Origin: JBAXHO01 sp037138855
Lineage (GTDB): Bacteria > Patescibacteriota > Dojkabacteria > B142 > OLB20
Assembly (NCBI GenBank): GCA_037138855.1
Contig: JBAXHO010000016.1
Span: 1-33,913 of the forward strand
Direction: 5' to 3'
DNA: 33,913 bases
The translations under genes and the position numbers were made by a program. Below the pieces are notes generated by a model, which had not been told where the DNA came from, did not search any database, and saw nothing but the letters and a program-made list of their open reading frames with translations. Shown piece by piece: positions 7,731 to 14,198 of this stretch (position 1 is its first letter; each line of letters begins with the position of its first letter).

Positions 7731-7757
7731 GTACTTTGTTTCTAGAAAACAAAGTAC
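7731..7757 (-). promoter_or_regulatory. 11-bp hairpin between permease and receptor genes
   Basis: GTACTTTGTTT (7731-7741) pairs with AAACAAAGTAC (7747-7757) across a 5-nt loop. The outer arm reaches the stop codon of the upstream permease. On the coding strand a T-rich stretch follows after a few bases. A partial terminator or mRNA-stabilising structure is plausible. Confidence 0.6.
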
Positions 7758-8500
7758 TAATGCCAATGACTATAAAATTTTTGTAACATATTCATAATCA
7801 GATAAAAAATACTGGTAGCAATGATTAAATAAAAAATTGCTGCCCAGACCATGGGTAAATCATAAAAACCTTTGCGTGAAAGAATAAATTGTCCGATTCC
7901 ACCATGTGCTCCAAAGAATTCGCTTACAATTGCTGTTGTTAAAGCTGTTACTGTATTAATTTTCATTGTATTTAATAGTGCAGGAAGACTTTGCGGTAAA
8001 ATTAATTTTAAAAAACGCTGCGACCATGACGCTTGATATGTCCGAAATAAATTCAGATAACTACGTTCGATTCTGGTAAAGCTACTGAGTGAAACGATAA
8101 GCATTGGAAAGAAACATAGAATTGCTACCAATAAAGTTTTGGTATTTTGTCCGGTTCCAAGAAAACCACCTAGGATTGCTGCCAGAGCAATTAATGGTAC
8201 AGCGCTGACGATTACGGCTGCCAAGGTAAGCAGATTAGCAAGACTTTTAAATGAAAAGCAGGATACTGCAACTAAAAAAGCGACTAAGGTACCGAGTGAC
8301 CAGCCAATAATTACTTCATAAAAAGTAAAGCTTAATTGCTGATAAATAACTGAAAAACTATCGATTATTACTGGTCCAATTTGTGAAGGCGGGACAAGGA
8401 TAATTGGTGAAATTGCAAATATTCTGACTGTTATTTCCCAGATCACTAGGACAACAATCCATGCTATTAGGGGGTAAATATATTTTTGTTTATTCTTCAT
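7757..8500 (-). CDS. ABC transporter permease (SsuC/ThiX type), second
   Basis: Inner-membrane subunit of 247 residues with about six hydrophobic segments. A signal-anchor-like first helix follows the KYIYPLIAW start, and the coupling region has the BPD_transp_1 pattern: RIERSYLNLFRTYQASWSQRFLKLILPQSLPALL, where a short EAA-like loop contacts the ATPase. The late AIVSEFFGAHGGIGQFI block is typical of NitT/TauT-family permeases. The start overlaps the ATPase gene by 11 nt, implying translational coupling. Having two different permeases in one operon suggests a heterodimeric channel. Confidence 0.87.
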   Translation of the reverse strand: MKNKQKYIYPLIAWIVVLVIWEITVRIFAISPIILVPPSQIGPVIIDSFSVIYQQLSFTFYEVIIGWSLGTLVAFLVAVSCFSFKSLANLLTLAAVIVSAVPLIALAAILGGFLGTGQNTKTLLVAILCFFPMLIVSLSSFTRIERSYLNLFRTYQASWSQRFLKLILPQSLPALLNTMKINTVTALTTAIVSEFFGAHGGIGQFILSRKGFYDLPMVWAAIFYLIIATSIFYLIMNMLQKFYSHWH

Positions 8501-9275
8501 TTTCTAAAAGTTTACGAATATTAGTGATGGCTTTAAAAAACTCTAAATCATTAAAAATCGTTTTCCGTGGATAAGGAAAGCTGATCGTTTCGATTTTCTT
8601 TATCTGAGCTGGTTGTTTACTTAGGATGACTACACGCTCAGAAAGATAAACTGCTTCTTCAATGCTATGTGTCACAAAGACAATTGTTTTCTTTGTTTTT
8701 TGCCAGATTTTAATTAATTCATCATTTAATTGTCTGCGTCCAAGTTCATCGAGTGCTGCAAATGGTTCATCCATCAGAAGAATTGGTGGATCATATGCCA
8801 GCGCTCTGGCAATGGATACTTTCTGTTGCATGCCACCGGAAAGTTGATCAGGATGAAAGTTAGCATATTTTTCCAAATGAACTAGTTTTAGTAAGTTCTC
8901 GATTTTTTGAAAACGTTCGGATTTACTAATTCCAATTATTTCTAAAGGAAGTGCAATATTTTGAAAGACAGTACGCCATTGTAAAAGTGTTGGTTTTTGA
9001 AATACAAAACCGACATTTCTTGCTTGCCTAGCTTCGCTCGCAGTTTTCCCTAAGATTGTTACTTTTCCTTTTAAAACAGTAGTTTCTAGGTCCAGAATAT
9101 CGCTGATGATTTTAAGAATGGTTGATTTACCACAACCAGAAGGTCCTACAATCGAGATAAATTCACCAGGAGCAATGGTCAGATTGATGTCAGTAAGTGC
9201 TTGTAGACCAATTTTATAATCATTATAGATGATGCCAACTTGATCCAGAATAATTTGTGGCTCAGCTTTTTTCAT
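8490..9275 (-). CDS. ABC transporter ATPase (NitT/TauT type)
   Basis: Energises the importer. The 261 residues contain Walker A GPSGCGKST (about 44-52), a Q-loop at FVFQKPTLLQW, signature LSGGMQQ, Walker B PPILLMDEPFAALDE, and the H-loop VTHSIEEA. Similarity to SsuB/TauB/ThiZ-like ATPases is clear from the LLQWRTVFQNIALPLE segment. It overlaps the upstream permease by 14 nt and the downstream one by 11 nt, so expression of the three is tightly coupled. Confidence 0.93.
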   Translation of the reverse strand: MKKAEPQIILDQVGIIYNDYKIGLQALTDINLTIAPGEFISIVGPSGCGKSTILKIISDILDLETTVLKGKVTILGKTASEARQARNVGFVFQKPTLLQWRTVFQNIALPLEIIGISKSERFQKIENLLKLVHLEKYANFHPDQLSGGMQQKVSIARALAYDPPILLMDEPFAALDELGRRQLNDELIKIWQKTKKTIVFVTHSIEEAVYLSERVVILSKQPAQIKKIETISFPYPRKTIFNDLEFFKAITNIRKLLENEE

Positions 9276-10047
9276 AATGGTAATGCCTTAAAATATACGT
9301 TTCTAAATTGTTAATACAATAAAATGCCAAAAGTGAAAAAATTGTAATAATTACTAAACTAGCCCAAACTCGAACGATAATTTGATTGTTAAATGAATTA
9401 TAGAGATCTTTTCCGATCCCTTTGCTAATGGTTAAAGGTAATTCAGCTATAATGGAAGTAACAATGGAGGCAGTAGTGAGAATCTTTAAAGTAATTAGAA
9501 GATTTGGAATAATTGCCGGGATTATCAATTTTTTTAAAATCATCTGATATGAGGCATGATAAGTTTGAAATAGGTCGAAATATTGTTGGGGATAATTCTG
9601 GATTGTTTTTTCTACAGTATTGATTACTGGAAAAATGGTAAATAAGACAATAATGAAAATCTTGGTAATCATTCCATAACCAAATAAGGCAGCTACAACA
9701 GGTGCAAATGCAGGAACCGGTAATAATTGAGTGATAAAAATGAATGGAGCAAAAATAATTCGGAAATTTTCTTTACTGAAAAGGGTTAAGCCCAGCAAAA
9801 CCCCTAAAAATGTAGCTAAAATGAACCCCAGCAAAGCATCGCGAAAGCTTTCCATAGCTTTAGTAATTAGGGTAAGGCGGCCGCTTATGATTTCGTTACT
9901 GAGATAAACAAAAATAATTGAAGGTTGTGGCAAGATGCGTTTAGGAATTTGGTATTTAATAACTAGTTCTTCCCAAATATAGATAGATACTCCAAAAAGG
10001 CTTATTAAGATTATCAAAGTAATAATGTTCTTTAGAGTTTGTTTCAT
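9262..10047 (-). CDS. ABC transporter permease (SsuC/ThiX type), first
   Basis: First gene of the importer operon: 261 residues, about six membrane segments, starting with a strongly hydrophobic helix (residues 8-26). The cytoplasmic loop FDLFQTYHASYQMILKKLIIPAIIPNLL is the ATPase-coupling EAA-like region, and the SIIAELPLTISKGIGKDL block matches the NitT/TauT permease family. The C-terminal permease is a diverged paralogue. Only 11 nt separate its ATG from an intrinsic-terminator hairpin, so its expression should depend on read-through. The sequence before ATG is a U tract (TTTTTTTA). Confidence 0.87.
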   Translation of the reverse strand: MKQTLKNIITLIILISLFGVSIYIWEELVIKYQIPKRILPQPSIIFVYLSNEIISGRLTLITKAMESFRDALLGFILATFLGVLLGLTLFSKENFRIIFAPFIFITQLLPVPAFAPVVAALFGYGMITKIFIIVLFTIFPVINTVEKTIQNYPQQYFDLFQTYHASYQMILKKLIIPAIIPNLLITLKILTTASIVTSIIAELPLTISKGIGKDLYNSFNNQIIVRVWASLVIITIFSLLAFYCINNLETYILRHYHYEKS

Positions 10048-10058
10048 TAAAAAAAGTT

Positions 10059-10084
10059 AAAAAAATGAGCTAAAAAGCTCATTT
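10059..10084 (-). terminator. Intrinsic terminator just upstream of the importer operon
   Basis: On the minus strand, AAATGAGCT-TTTT-AGCTCATTT forms a 9-bp stem continuing into a T run. It ends 11 nt before the first permease ATG, leaving no room for a promoter in between. It may terminate the leu operon, but the importer must then be transcribed through it, so a regulated (attenuator-like) terminator is inferred. Confidence 0.75.
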
Positions 10085-10144
10085 AATAATTGATTGAATG
10101 TGAATTACTGATTTGATTCTGATAAAATCATGTCGTTTCCGCAT
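10079..10144 (-). CDS. Possible leader ORF of the importer operon
   Basis: A 21-codon ORF (ATG at 10144, TGA at 10079-10081) begins MRKRHDFIRIKSVIH and contains six Ile, three Arg and three Lys. Its stop codon lies in the 5' arm of the terminator hairpin, so a ribosome completing it would block that hairpin. It starts 12 bp from a TATAAT box. Ile and Lys are frequent in AT-rich random ORFs, so this is a weak call; no specific amino-acid sensing is claimed. Confidence 0.3.
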   Translation of the reverse strand: MRKRHDFIRIKSVIHIQSIIK

Positions 10145-10155
10145 GTTATTATTTG

Positions 10156-10218
10156 ATTATATATTGGAAATAAAATTCGATTCTTAAAAAGCTTAGTGAT
10201 ATTTTATTGGAATGTCAA
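10156..10218 (-). promoter_or_regulatory. Candidate promoter(s) for the importer operon
   Basis: Two possibilities. TTGACA (10213-10218, overlapping the leuB stop) with TAAGCT (10190-10195) 17 bp on; or TATAAT (10156-10161) with only a weak -35. Both would place the terminator hairpin in the 5' UTR. Confidence 0.45.
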
Positions 10219-11291
10219 GGGCAAAAATTTTTTTCGATTCTTGCTACAATAGCTTCTCCCATTTCTTGTGTTCCTATTGGTTTATGTTCTTCAGCAATAT
10301 CCTTGGTTCTGATTCCTGCTTGGATTGTTTGATTGACTGCAGCTTCAATTACTTGTGCTTCTTTTTCCAGTTTGAAGCTAAAACGCAAAAGCATCGCAGC
10401 AGAAAGAATGGTCGCAATTGGATTGACCACATTTTGTCCGGCGATGTCTGGTGCACTGCCATGAATTGGTTCGTAGAGTGCATATTCTTTACCGAAGCTG
10501 GCAGAAGGCATCAGTCCTAATGATCCAGGTAATACTGCGGCAGCATCACTTAAAATATCGCCAAACAGATTTCCAGTGGCAATGACATCAAATTGACTGG
10601 GATTTTTGATAATCTGTTGGGCAGCATTGTCAACGAACATATATTCCATTGTTATTTCTGGAAAGTCCTTTTTAACCTCTTCTGCGACTCTTCTCCAGAG
10701 CCGGCTTGTTTCCAGGACATTAGCTTTATCAACGACTGTAACTTTTTTGCGACGTAGTTGTGCTGCCTCAAAAGCATAGCGGATGGCAATCTCAATTTGC
10801 TCTTTGCTATAACTCATCACATCATAAGCACTATCCCCTTCATTTTTATGTTCTCCAAAATAAACATCGCCAATTAATTCTCTGACAATAATAAAATCAA
10901 TCCCCTGCTCTACTATTGATTTTTTTAAGGGTGATAAATCTGCTAGTAAAGGATTGACTAAAACTGGTCGGAGATTGACATTTAGTTGAAAAATTTTGCG
11001 TAAGCCTAGAATACTGTTTTTCTCAGCATCCTTCCATTTTGGTTCGTTTTGGGCTGATACTGGACCGCCTACAGCACCCAGTAACATTGCATCAGCTTTT
11101 TTACAAAGGGCAATAGTTTCTTCTGGTAGATGATTGTAGTATTTTTCCCAGGCGGCACCTGCTAATAGGCCGGTTTCGAAATTAAATTTATGTCCGAATT
11201 GTTGTCCGATCTTCTCCAGCACTTTGACAGCTTCAGCCATCACTTCTGGACCCACTCCGTCACCGGGAAGGAGAGCGATTGATTTGTTCAT
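10215..11291 (-). CDS. leuB: 3-isopropylmalate dehydrogenase
   Basis: NAD-dependent oxidative decarboxylation of 3-isopropylmalate to 2-oxoisocaproate, third step of leucine synthesis. 358 residues, standard length. Motifs: N-terminal LLPGDGVGPEV, LLGAVGGP, the substrate-binding LRKIFQLNVNLRPV, the VRELIGDVYFGEH segment, VDKANVLETSRLWR, VDNAAQQII, GDILSDAAA, and EPIHGSAPDIAGQNVVNP. The leucine-type LRKIFQLN region distinguishes it from isocitrate or tartrate dehydrogenases. It is the last leu gene, about 105 bp after the YrdC-domain gene, with a heptamer-containing spacer in front. Confidence 0.95.
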   Translation of the reverse strand: MNKSIALLPGDGVGPEVMAEAVKVLEKIGQQFGHKFNFETGLLAGAAWEKYYNHLPEETIALCKKADAMLLGAVGGPVSAQNEPKWKDAEKNSILGLRKIFQLNVNLRPVLVNPLLADLSPLKKSIVEQGIDFIIVRELIGDVYFGEHKNEGDSAYDVMSYSKEQIEIAIRYAFEAAQLRRKKVTVVDKANVLETSRLWRRVAEEVKKDFPEITMEYMFVDNAAQQIIKNPSQFDVIATGNLFGDILSDAAAVLPGSLGLMPSASFGKEYALYEPIHGSAPDIAGQNVVNPIATILSAAMLLRFSFKLEKEAQVIEAAVNQTIQAGIRTKDIAEEHKPIGTQEMGEAIVARIEKNFCP

Positions 11292-11305
11292 AGTTAGAAT
11301 GATAA

Positions 11306-11360
11306 TAAATAGTAGCTAAGTAGCTAAGTAGCTAGTAGCTAGTATCTGTCATCTAGTAGT
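11306..11360. repeat. TAGCTAAG-type repeats upstream of leuB
   Basis: Tandem AGTAGCTA/AGTAGCTAG units and one TAGTATC unit in the yrdC-leuB spacer; a variant of the composite heptamer element. Confidence 0.75.
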
Positions 11361-11396
11361 GAAATGGAAATGATAGATAAAAGCTAGCAGTTAATT

Positions 11397-12179
11397 TTAA
11401 TAGTATTGTCCATGGCGATAATCCCAGGAATTAAATTGTTCTGTGAGATTATTCATGATTTGATCTACAGCAAGTCCTTTGCGAATCAAAACTGGACAAG
11501 GCGTAACCATTCTTTCTTGACCTTGGACAGGAATCAATTTGCCTTGTTGGTCTACCATAGAGATCATTACTCCCTGCTCGTATCTTGTTGTTGAATCCTG
11601 GTCAGGTTGATTGGAATGCACATATTCATCAGCTTCGATCAGCAAATCTACCTCATTCATTATTTTTGTTCCTACACCGGTTATTACTCCCCGATTACCT
11701 TGTCCGGATGGATTAGCTGAGCTGGCAAAAGTGAGTTTCTGTTCTGAATTCCATAAAGCAGTGACTATTTGTTCACTTGGTAGACCATATTTTATTACAA
11801 AACAGGAAGTTTTGCGTTGATCCATAATTAATTCTGCACTTTGATCATTAGGGATATATTTTGATTGAGCAGCTGCTTGCCATGGTAAAATACAACCGAG
11901 TAAAATATTCTGCTCCCAGTGTCTCTGGTAGAATTGGATAATTTCATCATTTAATTCAGCTAGTTCAGTCAATTGATTTATTGAACTAAGTAAAACTACT
12001 CCAGGTTTATTTAAGTTTCTATTTTTTGCTGCAAATTTCCGTTCTAATCCGATGCGATCTGTAGTCATTATTATATAACCTACTTTAGTTGGACTGACTA
12101 TTGCACCACCTGGTTTAGAAAGAATATCTAGACCAGGTTTAATTAGTTCATTACTCCATTTAATTTGTTGTGCTTTCAT
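11397..12179 (-). CDS. YrdC/Sua5-domain protein inside the leu operon
   Basis: Contains the YrdC fold of L-threonylcarbamoyladenylate synthases (TsaC/Sua5), which make the TC-AMP used for tRNA t6A37 from threonine, bicarbonate and ATP. Supporting motifs are GGAIVSPTKVGY (24-35, in place of the usual PT-x-T-x-YGL), the K-x-R signature K52-N-R54 followed by LNKPG, and the SSANPSG loop (153-159). At 260 residues it is longer than TsaC (about 190) and shorter than Sua5 (about 340); the last 80 residues are not recognised. It sits 21 nt after leuD and before leuB, so it is co-transcribed with leucine genes. The altered PTKVGY motif leaves open whether it is a true TC-AMP synthase or a paralogue with another substrate. 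Confidence 0.75.
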   Translation of the reverse strand: MKAQQIKWSNELIKPGLDILSKPGGAIVSPTKVGYIIMTTDRIGLERKFAAKNRNLNKPGVVLLSSINQLTELAELNDEIIQFYQRHWEQNILLGCILPWQAAAQSKYIPNDQSAELIMDQRKTSCFVIKYGLPSEQIVTALWNSEQKLTFASSANPSGQGNRGVITGVGTKIMNEVDLLIEADEYVHSNQPDQDSTTRYEQGVMISMVDQQGKLIPVQGQERMVTPCPVLIRKGLAVDQIMNNLTEQFNSWDYRHGQYY

Positions 12180-12200
12180 CTTGTAATTAAAAAAATTAAA

Positions 12201-12788
12201 TTAATCGTGAAGTTCTTCCCATTTCTGGATTGCTTTTTCTTTACTTAAAACATAATTGACATCATCTAAACCATTGAGAAATTTTTCTTTTAAGAAAGGT
12301 GAAATTTCAAAAGAATGCCAATTCTGATTGTTAATTTCTATTTCCTGTTTTGGAATGTCGATTACAAATTCCGTTTTGGGTGACTTACTAACCATGTCAG
12401 CAAGGTGTTCTACAAGATTTTGTTCAAGACTAATTAATAACAAACCATTGCTGGCGGCATTATTTTTAAAAATATCATGAAATGATGGTGCAATTACTGC
12501 TTGAAAACCATATTGCATTAATGCCCAGACAGCATGTTCTCGAGAACTTCCAGAGCCAAAACCGTTTCCGCTTATCAATATTTTTGCTCCTTGGTATTCT
12601 GGGTTATTGAGAGGAAAATTTTGATTAATACTACCATCCGGGTTATAACGGAGATTTTCAAATAAAACCTGATCATAACCTTGATTGGTTATCCAGACTA
12701 AGTATTTTCCAGGCATAATTTGATCTGTATCAATATTGTTGAGCATAAGCGGTAATGCTTTGCCTTGAATTTTTTTTAATTTCTTCAT
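12201..12788 (-). CDS. leuD: 3-isopropylmalate dehydratase small subunit
   Basis: Swivelling domain of isopropylmalate isomerase, forming a heterodimer with LeuC to convert 2- to 3-isopropylmalate. 195 residues, near the 201 of E. coli. Visible motifs: NIDTDQIMPGKYL (18-30), GSGFGSGSSREHAVWAL-like segment (NGFGSGSSREHA), and IAPSFHDIFKNNAASNGLL. The gene start overlaps the end of leuC by 4 nt (ATGA), the usual sign of translational coupling and stoichiometric expression. Confidence 0.95.
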   Translation of the reverse strand: MKKLKKIQGKALPLMLNNIDTDQIMPGKYLVWITNQGYDQVLFENLRYNPDGSINQNFPLNNPEYQGAKILISGNGFGSGSSREHAVWALMQYGFQAVIAPSFHDIFKNNAASNGLLLISLEQNLVEHLADMVSKSPKTEFVIDIPKQEIEINNQNWHSFEISPFLKEKFLNGLDDVNYVLSKEKAIQKWEELHD

Positions 12789-14188
12789 AATAATTTTCTA
12801 ACATCATAAACTTCGCCTGTAATTGCAGCTGCAGCAGCCATTATTGGACTGGCGAGTAGTATCTTAGCATTTTTACCTTGACGATTGGCATAATTTCGAT
12901 TAAATGTGCCTATTGTATATTCATTTGTTGGCATTGTTTCATTATTCATCGCTAAACAAGTACTACAACCAGGGTGTCGCCACTCAAACCCAGCCCGGAT
13001 AAATATTTCTGCCATCCCTTCAGCTTCTGCCTGTTTTTTGATTTGTACAGAACCAGGTACTATTATTCCCTTCACATTTTTTGCTAAGTGATGATTTTGG
13101 ATGATTGCAGCAGCTGCTCTTAGATCGCTTAAACGGTTATTGGTGCAACTGCCGATAAATACATTTTGAATTTTTAAGCCTTCTAATTTTTGATCTTCAT
13201 GAAATTGCATATAATTGAGTGCAGTTAAAAAAGCTTTTTGTTCATCCTGAGTATTAAATAAAGTGGCTTTAGGAATTTTTTCTGAAATACGAACTGACAT
13301 GCCTGGATTTGTACCATAAGTAATCCTAGGTTCCATTTCTGCAGTATTAATTATCAATTCATTGTCATATTTAGCTCCAGGATCAGTAGATAGTTGTGAC
13401 CATTTTTTGACAGCTTGGTTAAAAGCTTTTCCTTTAGGAGCATAAAGTCGATTCTTTATGTATTTAAAAGTAGCTTGATCTGGTGCGATAATTCCTGCTT
13501 TCGCTCCTGCTTCTATACTCATATTACAAACTGTCATCCGTTCTTCCATTGTCATTTTTTCGATTACCTCACCAGTATATTCAAATATATAGCCTTTTCC
13601 TCCATTTATTCCATTACGAAAAATAATTTCGAGAATTAAATCTTTGGCAGTGACTCCTTTGGGCAAGGTACCAATCGATCTGATCTCCATAGTTTTAGGT
13701 TTTTCCTGCAATATTGTTTGAGAAGCAAATACCATAGCAATCTCACTGGTTCCAATCCCAAAAGCATATGCGCCAAATGCTCCGTGAGTTGCAGTATGGC
13801 TATCACCACAGACGATAGTTTTTCCTGGTTGAGTTAAACCTGTTTCTGGACCAATTACATGGATGATACCATGATTTTTTGTGCCAATATCAAATAATTT
13901 AAAACCATAATGAGAAGCATTTTTACGGAGTTCTCTTACTTGAATATTAGCAGGATGATAAGCGAAAGGTTCAGTAAGTCCAAGAGTTGGGATAGCATGG
14001 TCACATACAGCAAAAGTTTTATCAGGGCGACGTACTTTGACATCTCTTTGTTTTAAACTGGCTAATGCTTGAGGAGAAGTGACCTCAATCACATAATGGA
14101 GATCGATGTATAATAATGTAGGTTGTCCAGATACTGCTTCAACTACATGATTATTCCAGATTTTTTCAAAAATTGTTAAAGGTTTCAT
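12785..14188 (-). CDS. leuC: 3-isopropylmalate dehydratase large subunit
   Basis: Aconitase-family [4Fe-4S] subunit of isopropylmalate isomerase. The 467 residues match E. coli LeuC (466) closely, including cluster cysteines C348 (GSCTNNR), C408 and C411 (HPGCSTC). Other family blocks: LLYIDLHYVIEVTSPQA near 25-41 (E. coli has HEVTSPQAF), CGDSHTATHGAFGA, and FNRNYANRQG. One deviation: the usual ...DRHLVHEVTSPQAF is HYVIEVTSPQAL here, so a His-Glu pair before VTSPQA is replaced by Ile-Glu. It starts 10 nt after leuA ends and overlaps leuD by 4 nt. Confidence 0.95.
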   Translation of the reverse strand: MKPLTIFEKIWNNHVVEAVSGQPTLLYIDLHYVIEVTSPQALASLKQRDVKVRRPDKTFAVCDHAIPTLGLTEPFAYHPANIQVRELRKNASHYGFKLFDIGTKNHGIIHVIGPETGLTQPGKTIVCGDSHTATHGAFGAYAFGIGTSEIAMVFASQTILQEKPKTMEIRSIGTLPKGVTAKDLILEIIFRNGINGGKGYIFEYTGEVIEKMTMEERMTVCNMSIEAGAKAGIIAPDQATFKYIKNRLYAPKGKAFNQAVKKWSQLSTDPGAKYDNELIINTAEMEPRITYGTNPGMSVRISEKIPKATLFNTQDEQKAFLTALNYMQFHEDQKLEGLKIQNVFIGSCTNNRLSDLRAAAAIIQNHHLAKNVKGIIVPGSVQIKKQAEAEGMAEIFIRAGFEWRHPGCSTCLAMNNETMPTNEYTIGTFNRNYANRQGKNAKILLASPIMAAAAAITGEVYDVRKLL

Positions 14189-14198
14189 CTTATTTTAA

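Noticed and set aside
10048..10214. TPP or FMN riboswitch for the importer
   Set aside because: No CUGAGA/ACCCUUUGAACCUGAU-like TPP core or FMN-element core was found by eye on the minus strand.
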